Of a stretch of 64,000 nucleotides of DNA, positions 30,405-39,047 are shown piece by piece (the first letter of the stretch is position 1; each line of letters opens with the position of its first letter). The position numbers and the translations under genes are program-made. The notes beneath the pieces are model-generated. The model did no database searches. It was not told where the DNA came from and was given only the letters and a program-made list of their open reading frames with translations. Origin of the DNA: Pseudomonas rubra (GTDB taxonomy: Bacteria; Pseudomonadota; Gammaproteobacteria; Pseudomonadales; Pseudomonadaceae). Location: the NCBI RefSeq assembly GCF_028656935.1, contig NZ_JAMDGZ010000019.1, positions 246,194 to 310,193 on the forward strand, given 5' to 3'.

Positions 30405-30423
30405 TGGGGGCCGCTTTGCGGCC

Positions 30424-30452
30424 CATCGCTGGCAAGGCCAGCTCCCACAGGG
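30424..30452. repeat. Single REP unit
   Basis: CATCGCTGGCAAGGCCAGCT, then CCCACAGGG, stands alone between serB and its terminator, in contrast to the paired copies elsewhere. Confidence 0.8.
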
Positions 30453-30477
30453 TTTTGCGCAGGATCTGAAACCAGGT

Positions 30478-30510
30478 ATAAAAAAGCCCGCATCGCTGCG
30501 GGCTTTTTCA
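30478..30510. terminator. Bidirectional intrinsic terminator between serB and psd
   Basis: AAAAAAGCCCGCA, TCGC loop, TGCGGGCTTTTT. Runs of A and T on both sides let it end the convergent serB and psd transcripts. Confidence 0.9.
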
Positions 30511-30513
30511 TTT

Positions 30514-31377
30514 TCAGGCTTGTGCCGGCAGTGCCAGGCGCTGGCCCATGCTCACGGCGGAACCTGCGCCGAGCTCTTCGACCCATTTCACCTGCTCTGG
30601 TCCGAACAGCACGACCGCCGTCGAGCCCAGCTTGAAACGGCCCAACTCGGCGCCTTTTTCCAGGTGGATCGGCGCTCGGCTGGCTTCGTCATAGCGCACG
30701 GTCTTCAGTTCGCGCTTGGGTGGTGTGACCAGGCCGGCCCAGACGGTTTCGATCGAGGCAACGATCATCGCACCGACCAGTACCACGGCCATTGGCCCGC
30801 GCTCGGTGTCAAACAGGCACACCACGCGCTCGTTGCGGGCAAACAGCTCCGGAACGTTTGCGGCGGTGGTCTGGTTGACCGAGAACAGCCGACCCGGCAC
30901 GTAGATCATCTCGCGCAGGGTGCCGGCCAGCGGCATGTGCACGCGGTGATAGTCCTTGGGCGACAGGTAGATGGTGGCGAACTGGCCGCCCATGAACGGC
31001 GCAGCATTGGCCGGATCGCCACCGAGCAGCTCCAGGGCGCTGAAACTGTGGCCCTTGGCCTGGAAGATGCGACCGTGCTCGATCGGGCCGAGCTGGCTGA
31101 CGGCACCGTCGGCCGGGCAGAGAATCGCTCCCGGGGTTTCATCCAGCGGACGTGCGCCAGGCTTGAGGGCGCGGGTGAAGAAGGCATTGAAGTGCTCGTA
31201 GGCGGTGACGTCCTCGACCAGGGCTTGGGACATGTCGACCTGATAGCGCTTGGCGAACCAACTGGTGAAAGCGTTCTTGAACCAGCGCACGCGGCATTCG
31301 GCGATGCAGCCGGCCAGGCGTGAGAGCAAGTGATGAGGCAGCAGGTACTGGCTGATGATGAACAAGCGGGATTTCAT
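30514..31377 (-). CDS. psd: Phosphatidylserine decarboxylase
   Basis: A 287-aa inner-membrane pro-enzyme that makes phosphatidylethanolamine. Self-cleavage in LGST (residues 250-253) at Ser252 would give the beta chain and a short pyruvoyl alpha chain of about 36 residues. DGAVSQLG and [13 protein letters not shown] carry the Asp and His of the self-processing triad. AAGGAAACC before the ATG overlaps the rhdA stop, so the gene is coupled to rhdA upstream. Confidence 0.97.
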   Translation of the reverse strand: MKSRLFIISQYLLPHHLLSRLAGCIAECRVRWFKNAFTSWFAKRYQVDMSQALVEDVTAYEHFNAFFTRALKPGARPLDETPGAILCPADGAVSQLGPIEHGRIFQAKGHSFSALELLGGDPANAAPFMGGQFATIYLSPKDYHRVHMPLAGTLREMIYVPGRLFSVNQTTAANVPELFARNERVVCLFDTERGPMAVVLVGAMIVASIETVWAGLVTPPKRELKTVRYDEASRAPIHLEKGAELGRFKLGSTAVVLFGPEQVKWVEELGAGSAVSMGQRLALPAQA

Positions 31378-31386
31378 TAGGTTTCC

Positions 31387-32196
31387 TTAAACTTCGACAG
31401 GGGTGTCGGGGTGATTGCCCCATTCGCCCCAGGATCCGGCGTAGGCTTTGACCCGAGGGTAGCCCAAATGTTTGGCCACCAGGTAGGTAAAGCCGGAACG
31501 GTGATGAGTCTGGCAGTGGGTGACCACTTCCTTGTCTTTGCTGATACCCAACTGCTCGAGGATCTCGGGCATGTCTTTGCGAATGCGCAGGTGATCGTTC
31601 AGGTCCATGCCGACGGTCCACTCGAAATTGACCGCGCCAGGAATGTGACCGCCCTTGGCCGCGAGGACTTTCTCGCCACGGTATTCGGCCGGGCTGCGGG
31701 CGTCCCAGATGGCCAGGTCGGCGGCGCCGAGGCGGCTTTGCAGGTACTCGCGGGTGGCTGTGGGCTCGCTATGCAGAGTCAGACTGACCGGGCCATTGGC
31801 GCTCTCAGGCACTTCGGTGCTCAGTTTGTCTGCCGGCCAGGCCTGGATGCCACCATTGAGATAGTGGTAATGCTTGTGGCCGATGACATCGAGCAGCCAG
31901 ATGAAGCGTCCGGCCCAGCCGCCACCTTCGTCGTCGTAGACCACGTAGACCGCATCATTACGATGCCCCAGTTCAGCGAACAGTTTTTCCAGGTCGACCC
32001 GACTGGGCAACAGTCCTGGCGCCGGTGGCTGGCCTAGCTGAGTGCGCTTGGGGTCAACGTAGCGTGCTCCGGGAACATGCCCGCTACCATAGCGATTGGC
32101 GCTGGTCAGGTCGACCAGGATCAGCTGTGGCGAATCCAGGCGAGGCAGCAGGTCGGCTGCTTCGATCACCAGGGCCAAGCCAGAAAAATCAGTCAT
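31387..32196 (-). CDS. rhdA: Thiosulfate sulfurtransferase (rhodanese) RhdA
   Basis: A 269-aa tandem-rhodanese enzyme that moves sulfane sulphur from thiosulfate to cyanide or other acceptors. The C-terminal active-site loop CQTHHRSG with Cys near residue 228 is the RhdA-type loop known from Azotobacter. The N-terminal domain (LVDLTSANRYGSGHVPGARY) has no catalytic Cys, and WDARSPAEYRG opens the second domain. It lies 9 nt before psd in one leftward operon, which is conserved in pseudomonads. Confidence 0.96.
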   Translation of the reverse strand: MTDFSGLALVIEAADLLPRLDSPQLILVDLTSANRYGSGHVPGARYVDPKRTQLGQPPAPGLLPSRVDLEKLFAELGHRNDAVYVVYDDEGGGWAGRFIWLLDVIGHKHYHYLNGGIQAWPADKLSTEVPESANGPVSLTLHSEPTATREYLQSRLGAADLAIWDARSPAEYRGEKVLAAKGGHIPGAVNFEWTVGMDLNDHLRIRKDMPEILEQLGISKDKEVVTHCQTHHRSGFTYLVAKHLGYPRVKAYAGSWGEWGNHPDTPVEV

Positions 32197-32242
32197 CCAC
32201 AGTCTCCAGGGCGAAACAGAGGGGGCGATTGTAGCGCATGGC

Positions 32243-33778
32243 TCAGGTGCTGCGGTTGCTGAAGGCGGTCAGGGCCCGTTCGATACATTGCGCGGTTTTG
32301 CCAAAGGCTTGCACGCTGACGTCCGCCAATGGCTTGCCGCCCTGGTCGGCGATCAGCAGCATCACCACCCGGCCATTGCTTGAGAGTGAGCGTAGCAACA
32401 GGTGCTCGCTGCGAAACAGCGCACGTAGGCTGGCCGGCAACAGGGCCGAGAACTGGGCGTGGTTGTCTGGGGTCAGGCGCAACTGCGCCGATTTGCTCAG
32501 CAAGCGTTGCAGCAGTTTGCTTTGTTCAATGGGCAGCACCAGGCTGGCTGCTTCGCCGGCAAGGCCGGCAATCTGATGGACCCGCAGTTGGCTCAGGGTC
32601 TTGTCGGTCATCAGCAGCATCACGCGCTGCATGCCGCAGGCAACCAGGGCGTCGCGGGCCAGGGTAGTCAGGTGTATGGAATTGCTGAACGGGCTTGGCT
32701 CGGCCAGCAGTTCACCACAGAGCTTACGCCAGGTGCCCAGGGCCTGGGCCGAGGGCGTCGGCGGGGCGATCTGGCCCGGGTGCAGGCATTGTTGGTGCCA
32801 GGGCCAGAGCAGTGCCTCGGCAGGGTGGAACAAGCCGGGGCAGGCATGATGACGGGCACTGATGGCGGCTTGTTGGTGCACCCGTTGCTGCACATCGTCC
32901 AGTGAGGTCTGCAGGTACAGGCTGGTGAGCAGCTGCCAGCGCTGCACATGGGCATTGGTCCAGCCTACTTGTGAGGCCAGGGCCAGGCCGTTGGCCAGTA
33001 GCACGGTGTTGGCCGGTTGGTTGAACCAGCGGTGCAAGCTCGGCTGATCGTCGAGGCGCTGTTGTTGGTGCAGGCTGTCCTGATCACGGGCGATGAGGGT
33101 CGCCTCGGCCAGTAGCCGCCGTTCTTCCTGGAGTAAATGGTAACCGCGGGTTACCCAGTCCGGCAGGCGCCAGTGTTCGGCCAGGGCTTTGCACAGGCTC
33201 ATGACGCGCACGCCAAACAGCTCTTTTTCCACCCTGGGGGCCGATTCGCCCTTGTGCACCACGCGCAGCTCCCACTCTTCAAGCAGCTTGGGGTGGGTCA
33301 GGGCCAGCGGCCACAGCGGTGACAGGAACAGCAGGCTGCCCCAGTGAATTTCTTGCCACAGGCGCGCCAGGCGGCTGGCGAACAGGCCGTTGGCTTGCTG
33401 GCTGGCATGCTGGCTGACCAACTGCAACTGGCGCAGGGTCACTGCAATCTCGTCTTCGGGCACGGCCGGCAGACGCTCCAGCAACTGTGCCGTTCGGGCA
33501 AGACCCAGGCGATTGAGGGCAATCTCCAGGCTTTCGGCAGGCTCGCCCAGGCTGGTGTTGCTGTGCTGGTTGGCCTCGCGCATCACGCTGAGCACCAGCG
33601 CCGGGCTGTCCTGCATCAATTCGGCGATGTCGCGCAACGAACGGCGGCTGTCGTCGATAGCCGCCTTTACCCGTTCGTAACTGGCAAGCGGCACCGGCAG
33701 GCGCACACTATCGAGAAGCTTGACCCAGGCATCGAGTGTTTTTGGTGTTTGACTTGGCACGATGGTTTCAATAGGCAT
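32243..33778 (-). CDS. HDOD-domain protein with C-terminal GAF-like region
   Basis: A 511-aa cytoplasmic protein. Residues 25-220 match the HDOD domain (LPVPLASYERVKAAIDD, LRDIAELMQDSPALVLSVMR, IALNRLGLARTAQLLERLP). The typical HD-GYP catalytic residues are absent, as in other HDOD proteins, which act in signalling rather than catalysis. The last 150 residues (NSIHLTTLARDALVACGMQR to FGKTAQCIERAL) look GAF-like. It is divergent from motAB and lies upstream of rhdA by 46 nt. No strong ribosome binding site precedes ATG 33778. A role in motility or c-di-GMP control is only a guess from location. Confidence 0.82.
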   Translation of the reverse strand: MPIETIVPSQTPKTLDAWVKLLDSVRLPVPLASYERVKAAIDDSRRSLRDIAELMQDSPALVLSVMREANQHSNTSLGEPAESLEIALNRLGLARTAQLLERLPAVPEDEIAVTLRQLQLVSQHASQQANGLFASRLARLWQEIHWGSLLFLSPLWPLALTHPKLLEEWELRVVHKGESAPRVEKELFGVRVMSLCKALAEHWRLPDWVTRGYHLLQEERRLLAEATLIARDQDSLHQQQRLDDQPSLHRWFNQPANTVLLANGLALASQVGWTNAHVQRWQLLTSLYLQTSLDDVQQRVHQQAAISARHHACPGLFHPAEALLWPWHQQCLHPGQIAPPTPSAQALGTWRKLCGELLAEPSPFSNSIHLTTLARDALVACGMQRVMLLMTDKTLSQLRVHQIAGLAGEAASLVLPIEQSKLLQRLLSKSAQLRLTPDNHAQFSALLPASLRALFRSEHLLLRSLSSNGRVVMLLIADQGGKPLADVSVQAFGKTAQCIERALTAFSNRST

Positions 33779-33817
33779 GCTGGAGGTAGGCCGAACTGGC
33801 TTTTCGCCTTGACTGAC

Positions 33818-33844
33818 TATAGTCTGGCGCAGTTCTGCCGATAA
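33818..33844 (+). promoter_or_regulatory. FliA (sigma-28) promoter of motAB
   Basis: TATAGTCT (33818-33825), 11 bases, GCCGATAA (33837-33844). The -10 element is a perfect match and the -35 element six of eight to TAAAGTTT-N11-GCCGATAA. It lies 65 bases before the motA start, so motAB is a late flagellar operon. Confidence 0.85.
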
Positions 33845-33909
33845 GTAGAAGAAGAGTTTTTTTAACTTCCGCTCACGACCCTGACCACGACAGTAAGTGC
33901 TTTCTATCT

Positions 33910-34761
33910 ATGGCTAAAATTATCGGCATCATCGTCGTATTCGCGAGTGTGCTCGGCGGATATGTACTCTCCCACGGCAAGATTGCGGCCCTGATTCAGC
34001 CTTTTGAAGTGCTGATTATCGGTGGTGCCGCTTTCGGTGCGTTCCTCCAGGCCAACCCTGGTTACATGACCATGCATGTAATCAAGAAGTCGCTGAAGAT
34101 GTTCGGCACGCGCTTTACCCACACCTTCTATGTCGAGGTGCTGGGCCTGGTTTACGAGATTCTCAACAAATCCCGTCGTGAAGGCATGATGGCGATCGAA
34201 GCCGATATCGAAGACGCCGCTGCCAGCCCGATTTTTGCCAAGTACCCGGCCGTGCTGGGCGACGAACGCATGACCGCGTTCATCTGTGACTACCTGCGCA
34301 TCATGTCCACCGGCAACATGGCCCCGCACGAGCTCGAGGGCCTGTTCGACATGGAACTGCTGAGCATGAAGGAAGAGCTTGAGCATCCGTCCCATGCCGT
34401 CAGCGGCATCGCTGATGGCATGCCAGGTTTCGGTATCGTTGCCGCGGTACTGGGCATCGTGGTGACCATGGCCTCGCTGGGCGATGGCGACCAGAAGTCC
34501 ATCGGCCTGCACGTGGGTGCGGCACTGGTCGGTACTTTCTTCGGTATTCTCGCCGCTTACGGCTTCTTCGGCCCGCTGGCCACCTCCTTGCGCCATGACG
34601 CCAAGGAAGAGCTGAACGTCTACGAGGCAATCAAGGCCTCGCTGGTGGCTTCGGCCTCGGGCATGCCGCCGTCGCTGGCCGTGGAGTTCGGGCGCAAGGT
34701 GCTGTTCCCGGCCCACCGCCCAAGCTTCGCCGAGCTGGAACAAGCAGTTCGCGGTCGCTAA
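33910..34761 (+). CDS. motA: Flagellar motor stator protein MotA
   Basis: A 283-aa inner-membrane stator subunit that, with MotB, couples proton flow to flagellar rotation. It has four hydrophobic helices. The cytoplasmic loop between helices 2 and 3 carries the conserved charged stretch around NKSRREGMMAIE. The later part has GMPGFGIVAAVLGIV and LVGTFFGILAAYGFFGPLA with the channel prolines. The length matches E. coli MotA (295). It is expressed from the sigma-28 promoter in front. motB starts 3 nt after the stop. Confidence 0.97.
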   Translation: MAKIIGIIVVFASVLGGYVLSHGKIAALIQPFEVLIIGGAAFGAFLQANPGYMTMHVIKKSLKMFGTRFTHTFYVEVLGLVYEILNKSRREGMMAIEADIEDAAASPIFAKYPAVLGDERMTAFICDYLRIMSTGNMAPHELEGLFDMELLSMKEELEHPSHAVSGIADGMPGFGIVAAVLGIVVTMASLGDGDQKSIGLHVGAALVGTFFGILAAYGFFGPLATSLRHDAKEELNVYEAIKASLVASASGMPPSLAVEFGRKVLFPAHRPSFAELEQAVRGR

Positions 34762-34764
34762 GCC

Positions 34765-35787
34765 ATGGAGAACAATCAGCCTATTATCGTCAAGCGCATC
34801 AAGCGCTTTGGCGACGGCCACCACGGTGGTGCCTGGAAGATTGCCTTCGCCGACTTCGCTACGGCGATGATGGCCTTCTTCCTCGTGCTGTGGCTGCTGT
34901 CGACCGCCACGCCAGAGCAGAAGATTGCCATTGCCGGCTACTTCAAGGACCCGATCGGTTTTTCCGAAAGCGGCACGCCCTACATTATTGACCTGGGTGG
35001 CTCGCCTCAGCTTGCGCCGGAAAAGACCATCAACCCGGAAGTAAAGTCCGAGCCTACGCCTGAAAGCAGCATCCCGATCGACCAGAACACGGTCGAGAAC
35101 ATGGCCGAGCAAGTCGAGCGCGAGCGTCTGGAACTGCTGCTGCAAGAACTGCAGAACAAGGTTGAAGAGAACCCGCAACTGCAAAAATTCAAGGATCAGA
35201 TCCTCTTCGAGATCACTCAGGACGGCCTGCGCATTCAGATCATGGACGCTGAGAACCGGCCGATGTTCGACCTGGGCAGCGCGCGTTTGCAGCCGTACTT
35301 TGAAGATATCCTGCTGGCCATGGCCGACACCATCAAGGCAGTGCCGAACAAGATCAGCATCAGTGGCCACACCGATGCCAAGCCCTACGCGGGCACTGGC
35401 GACTTCGGCAACTGGGAGCTGTCGGCCAACCGTGCCAATGCTGCCCGTCGCGCGCTGGTTGCTGGCGGCTACCCGGATACCCAGGTCGCGCGGGTGGTGG
35501 GCTATGCCTCGTCGTCGCTGTTCGACCGGCAGAATCCGCTCAATCCGGTCAACCGCCGTATCGATATCATCGTCCTGACCAAGAAGGCCCAGCGCACCAT
35601 CGAAGGTGAGCAGACCCAGCCTTCCGCCCCTGATGCCGCAGCACCCGGTGCTGCGGCGCCGGTACCGGGCGCAACGCCAGCGCAGGCCCCGGTGGCCGAA
35701 CCCGAGCCGATGCAGCCACGGGAGTTGCGACAGAAGCTGAACATCTTCGAGGATGGTGTGTTGAAGATGGACGAAAACAAACAGTAA
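34765..35787 (+). CDS. motB: Flagellar motor stator protein MotB
   Basis: A 340-aa stator subunit. A single helix follows KIAFADFATAMMAFFLVLWL with the proton-binding Asp30. The C-terminal OmpA-like domain binds peptidoglycan (IRISGHTDAKPY-type segment ISISGHTDAKPY, LSANRANAARRAL, NPVNRRIDIIVL). The last 60 residues are Pro/Ala-rich. It ends 13 nt before a strong bidirectional terminator that it shares with the TIR gene. Confidence 0.97.
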   Translation: MENNQPIIVKRIKRFGDGHHGGAWKIAFADFATAMMAFFLVLWLLSTATPEQKIAIAGYFKDPIGFSESGTPYIIDLGGSPQLAPEKTINPEVKSEPTPESSIPIDQNTVENMAEQVERERLELLLQELQNKVEENPQLQKFKDQILFEITQDGLRIQIMDAENRPMFDLGSARLQPYFEDILLAMADTIKAVPNKISISGHTDAKPYAGTGDFGNWELSANRANAARRALVAGGYPDTQVARVVGYASSSLFDRQNPLNPVNRRIDIIVLTKKAQRTIEGEQTQPSAPDAAAPGAAAPVPGATPAQAPVAEPEPMQPRELRQKLNIFEDGVLKMDENKQ

Positions 35788-35800
35788 TACTGTTAGTTGA

Positions 35801-35841
35801 AAAAAACGCCCGTGCGCAGCGCTGCCCACGGGCGTTTTTTT
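35801..35841. terminator. Strong bidirectional terminator between motB and the TIR gene
   Basis: AAAAAACGCCCGTG (35801-35814) pairs with CACGGGCGTTTTTT (35827-35840) around a 12-base loop. A and T runs on both sides serve both convergent transcripts. Confidence 0.93.
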
Positions 35842-35851
35842 GCGTCAAGGG

Positions 35852-36334
35852 CTAGAAACCGCGGCGGATCTTGGCCTTGAGGTCGGCATGGAAGAAGTCG
35901 GCGTTGGAGCGATTGGTGGCATTGGCTTCACAGGCTTCGCTGTCAATCGAGCGCTTGAACGTCTGCTCGTCGTGGTAGGCGCGTACGTACAGGTCTATGT
36001 GCTCGCGATTGTTCATGGTCGGCCACTTCTCCAGATACCCCGGTAGCGTCGCCTCGCCGCACTGGTAGAAAGCGACGCGGCGGTTGACCAGGGTCGCGGC
36101 GCCGAGCTGGAAGGGTACCCACCAGGCATCGGCGGTTTCCGGTGCCAGCACGGCGATCAGGTGGGTGCACTGGCTGACGTTGCGGCGGATGATGCCGCTG
36201 ATATCGTCGGTGGTCTGCTGGGCTTCGGTGTCGAACAGGTCCAGTTGGGTGCTGATACCTTCGAGCTTGAGCCGCTCATTGATGATGAAGGCGTCCAGGC
36301 GTTCACTGTGTCGATAACTGATAAAGACTGGCAT
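35852..36334 (-). CDS. Stand-alone TIR-domain protein with Gln at the usual catalytic Glu position
   Basis: A 160-aa cytoplasmic protein made almost wholly of a bacterial TIR fold. The N-terminal strand is PVFISYRHSERLDAF, then LKLEGISTQLDLFD, then SQCTHLIAVLAPETADAWWV leading into PFQLGAATLVNRRVAFY. In TIR NADases the stretch is W-x-x-x-E-(I/L); here the residue is Gln (codon CAG), so NADase activity may be lost. The tail has LPGYLEKWPTMNN, seen in related bacterial TIR proteins. GGGAGGG lies eight bases before the ATG. A 19-codon ORF ends in a TGATG overlap with it. No Thoeris ThsA-like partner or other defence gene is nearby. Confidence 0.8.
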   Translation of the reverse strand: MPVFISYRHSERLDAFIINERLKLEGISTQLDLFDTEAQQTTDDISGIIRRNVSQCTHLIAVLAPETADAWWVPFQLGAATLVNRRVAFYQCGEATLPGYLEKWPTMNNREHIDLYVRAYHDEQTFKRSIDSEACEANATNRSNADFFHADLKAKIRRGF

Positions 36335-36393
36335 CAGCGCTGCCCTCCCTGGTTGGAGGACATTGAGTCGATGCGCAAGGGCTGAGTTGTCAT
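36334..36393 (-). CDS. Candidate 19-aa ORF translationally coupled to the TIR gene
   Basis: ATG 36393 is preceded by AAAGGA with an eight-base spacer. The peptide is MTTQPLRIDSMSSNQGGQR, and its TGA shares one base with the TIR ATG (TGATG). Its last codons contain the GGGAGGG ribosome binding site of the TIR gene. This looks like a coupling leader or a microprotein. It has no hydrophobic segment. Whether it is translated is not known. Confidence 0.45.
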   Translation of the reverse strand: MTTQPLRIDSMSSNQGGQR

Positions 36394-36467
36394 TGTTTGA
36401 TTCCTTTCACACGCAGGGCATGGGGTGATTCGCTTCATGGCGACGAATCTTGAAAGGTGACAATCAG

Positions 36468-36480
36468 CGAAAGTCTTTCG
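36468..36480. promoter_or_regulatory. Palindrome upstream of the TIR unit
   Basis: CGAAAGTCTTTCG is a perfect 13-bp palindrome about 75 bases upstream of the 19-codon ORF. A second inverted repeat, GATTCG (36427-36432) with CGAATC (36444-36449), lies between them. Either may be a regulator site; no promoter is clear. Confidence 0.35.
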
Positions 36481-36592
36481 GACGGCAAGGGACCACCAGC
36501 AAACAAGATGAAGCCTACTTGCCTGGGTAAAAAATCCTACGGAATAATCTTACTTATCAATGAATAGAGGCCCGTTGCCGAGCCTCGGCTAC

Positions 36593-37624
36593 TCAGTAGC
36601 TGTCTTGCGGCAGGCTGGCTATGATCGAGCGATAGCTGTTCATCCGTTGCTGTTGCACGCGGCCATCTTCCAGGGCCTTGAGCAGGGCGCAGCCGGGTTC
36701 GCGATCATGCTTGCAGTCACGGAAGCGGCAGGTGCCAAGCAGGTCGGTGAACTCGATGAAGCCGGCTTCAACATCGGCGCGGCTAACATGGCCCAGGCCG
36801 AATTCGCGGATGCCCGGGGAGTCGATCAGTTCGCCGCCGCCGGGGAAGTGATAGAGGCGCGCCGTGGTTGTGGTGTGGGTACCCTGGCCAGACCATTCCG
36901 ACAGGTCACCGACACGGGTCTGTACCTCGGGCAACAGGCTGTTGACCAGCGACGACTTACCCACCCCGGACTGGCCGACGAATACACTAATGTGGCCGTC
37001 GAGCTGGGCCTGCAGTTGCTCCATGCCATTGCCGTGGTGGGCCGACACTTCCAGCAGCGGATAGCCGAGCTGCCGGTAAACCGCCAGCAGGGCGTTGAGC
37101 GCTGGGGCGTTCTGCTCGTCGATCAGGTCGGCCTTGTTCAGCAGCAGCAGTGGGCGGATGCCAGCGTGCTCTGCGGCCACCAGGTAGCGGTCGATCAGGT
37201 TGGCATGGGGTTCGGGTGCCGGGGCGAACACGATCACGATCAGATCGACGTTGGCGGCTACCGGTTTGAGCTGGCCGCGGCTGTCCGGGCGGCACAGCTC
37301 GGTGTGGCGCGGCATCTGCGCAACGATCACGCCGATGCCCTGGTTGCCGGCACGCCAGACCACCTTGTCGCCGGTGACCAAGGCTGGCAGGTTGGCGCGT
37401 AGGTGGCAACGGAACACCTGGCCGGCGACCTCGCCATCCTGGGCTTCGACTTCGACCTGCACGCCAAAGTGGGCGATGACCAGGCCCAGTTGTTCCGGGC
37501 CGAGGTCGCCGCCTTCGAGTTCCTTCAGGGTCAGTTGTTCGCGTTTGGCGGCGCGGGCAGCGCGTTCACCCTGGATTTTTTCGATGCGCCAGTTCTGGCG
37601 TCGATTGAGCTGGCGTTTGGCCAT
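36593..37624 (-). CDS. rsgA: Small ribosomal subunit biogenesis GTPase RsgA
   Basis: A 343-aa circularly permuted GTPase that checks late 30S assembly. An N-terminal basic region ([18 protein letters not shown]) and OB fold come first. The G motifs then appear in permuted order: LLNKADL (G4), SAHHGNG (G5), [13 protein letters not shown] (G1), and DSPGIREF (G3). The C-terminal zinc finger has [14 protein letters not shown]. It is divergent from orn, a neighbour kept in many gamma-proteobacteria. Confidence 0.97.
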   Translation of the reverse strand: MAKRQLNRRQNWRIEKIQGERAARAAKREQLTLKELEGGDLGPEQLGLVIAHFGVQVEVEAQDGEVAGQVFRCHLRANLPALVTGDKVVWRAGNQGIGVIVAQMPRHTELCRPDSRGQLKPVAANVDLIVIVFAPAPEPHANLIDRYLVAAEHAGIRPLLLLNKADLIDEQNAPALNALLAVYRQLGYPLLEVSAHHGNGMEQLQAQLDGHISVFVGQSGVGKSSLVNSLLPEVQTRVGDLSEWSGQGTHTTTTARLYHFPGGGELIDSPGIREFGLGHVSRADVEAGFIEFTDLLGTCRFRDCKHDREPGCALLKALEDGRVQQQRMNSYRSIIASLPQDSY

Positions 37625-37715
37625 GAAGGTTCCGTGTTCTGCAGGCGATGTTTAACGGCGGGCAGTTTAGCACGCTCCACTAGGCTAAACTGCGCACCTA
37701 CCGAGGAGCAGAATT

Positions 37716-38258
37716 ATGCAGAACCCACAGAACCTGATCTGGATCGACCTGGAAATGACCGGTCTGGACCCGGATCAAGACGTCATTATCGAAATGGCCA
37801 CCATCGTTACCGACAGCGACCTCAACACGCTGGCCGAAGGCCCGGTGATCGCCATTCACCACAGTGACCAGGTGCTGGCGCGCATGGACGAGTGGAACAC
37901 CCGCACCCATGGCGCGTCCGGCCTGACCCAGCGGGTCAAGGACAGCACCGTCAGCATGGCCGAAGCCGAGGCCCAGACCATCGCCTTCCTGGAGCAGTGG
38001 GTGCCCAAGGGCAAGTCGCCGATCTGTGGTAACAGCATCTGCCAGGACCGCCGCTTCCTTTATCGCCACATGCGCGGCCTGGAAAACTACTTCCACTACC
38101 GCAACCTCGATGTATCGACCCTCAAAGAGCTGGCAGCACGCTGGGCGCCTGAAGTGCGCGACAGCTTCAAGAAGGGTGGCACTCACCTGGCGCTGGACGA
38201 TATTCGCGAGTCGATCAACGAACTGCGCCACTATCGCGAGCACTTCATCAAGTTCTGA
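37716..38258 (+). CDS. orn: Oligoribonuclease
   Basis: A 180-aa DEDDh exonuclease that degrades 2-5-nt RNAs and, in Pseudomonas, the c-di-GMP product pGpG. The four acidic residues are seen in [19 protein letters not shown] and the C-terminal [17 protein letters not shown], with the catalytic His in HLALDD. GAGGAG is nine bases before the ATG. The length equals the family norm. Confidence 0.98.
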   Translation: MQNPQNLIWIDLEMTGLDPDQDVIIEMATIVTDSDLNTLAEGPVIAIHHSDQVLARMDEWNTRTHGASGLTQRVKDSTVSMAEAEAQTIAFLEQWVPKGKSPICGNSICQDRRFLYRHMRGLENYFHYRNLDVSTLKELAARWAPEVRDSFKKGGTHLALDDIRESINELRHYREHFIKF

Positions 38259-38358
38259 TCGCAACGCCGCCGGCTTGTACAGACAATCCGTGCGGCGCCC
38301 CCTTTTGGTGCCTGTGGCAACTGGTTAGACTGCGCGCCCCATTGCACGGATCTGCGCC

Positions 38359-38970
38359 ATGTTGTTGATGCTCTACCTCATTGCAATCACCGCTGAAGCC
38401 ATGACTGGCGCGCTGTCTGCCGGGCGTCGCGGCATGGACTGGTTCGGTGTGGTGCTGATCGCCTGCATTACCGCCCTGGGCGGCGGTTCGGTGCGCGACG
38501 TGCTGCTGGGGCATTACCCGCTGACCTGGGTCAAGCACCCGGAGTACCTGGTGCTGACCAGCTTCGCGGCGCTGATGACCATCTTCATCGCGCCACTGAT
38601 GCGCCACCTGCGCTCGCTGTTCCTGGTGCTCGATGCCCTGGGTTTGGTGGCCTTCACCCTGATCGGTTGCATGACCGCGCTGGAAATGGGCCAGGGCATG
38701 CTGGTGGCATCGATCAGCGGGGTAATCACCGGGGTGTTTGGCGGCATTCTTCGGGATATTTTCTGTAACGATATTCCGCTGATCTTCCGGCGCGAGTTGT
38801 ATGCCAGTGTGTCGTTCGCTGCGGCCTGGTTCTACCTGGGCTGTGTGTACTTCAACGTGCCGGGCGAGCAGGCGATTCTGTTGACCTTGTTTGGTGGCTT
38901 CCTGCTACGGCTGTTGGCGATTCGTTTTCACTGGGAAATGCCCAAGTTTCATTACAACGACGAGCATTGA
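38359..38970 (+). CDS. TRIC-type cation channel family protein (UPF0126, YicG-like)
   Basis: A 203-aa inner-membrane protein with about seven helices in two repeats. Each repeat carries the family motif: ALGGGSVRDVLLG near residue 41 and GVFGGILRDIFCND near residue 131. Bacterial members form trimeric cation channels related to TRIC; in vivo roles are unclear. The gene is 100 nt after orn and is followed by a REP pair shared with convergent queG. Confidence 0.88.
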   Translation: MLLMLYLIAITAEAMTGALSAGRRGMDWFGVVLIACITALGGGSVRDVLLGHYPLTWVKHPEYLVLTSFAALMTIFIAPLMRHLRSLFLVLDALGLVAFTLIGCMTALEMGQGMLVASISGVITGVFGGILRDIFCNDIPLIFRRELYASVSFAAAWFYLGCVYFNVPGEQAILLTLFGGFLLRLLAIRFHWEMPKFHYNDEH

Positions 38971-38982
38971 GTCGATAACCGT

Positions 38983-39047
38983 ATCGCGGGGCAAGCCCGC
39001 TCCTACAGGCCGGCGCTAATCCCTGTAGGATCGGGCTTGCCCCGCGA
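38983..39047. repeat. REP pair overlapping the queG 3' end
   Basis: ATCGCGGGGCAAGCCCGCTC (from 38983) faces CCTGTAGGATCGGGCTTGCC (from 39022). The right unit and the spacer lie inside the queG reading frame, and the stop codon falls in the left unit. Confidence 0.88.

Noticed and set aside
35852..36334. TIR gene as part of a Thoeris defence system
   Set aside because: No ThsA-like (SIR2/SLOG) or other effector gene within the window; neighbours are motility and ribosome genes.
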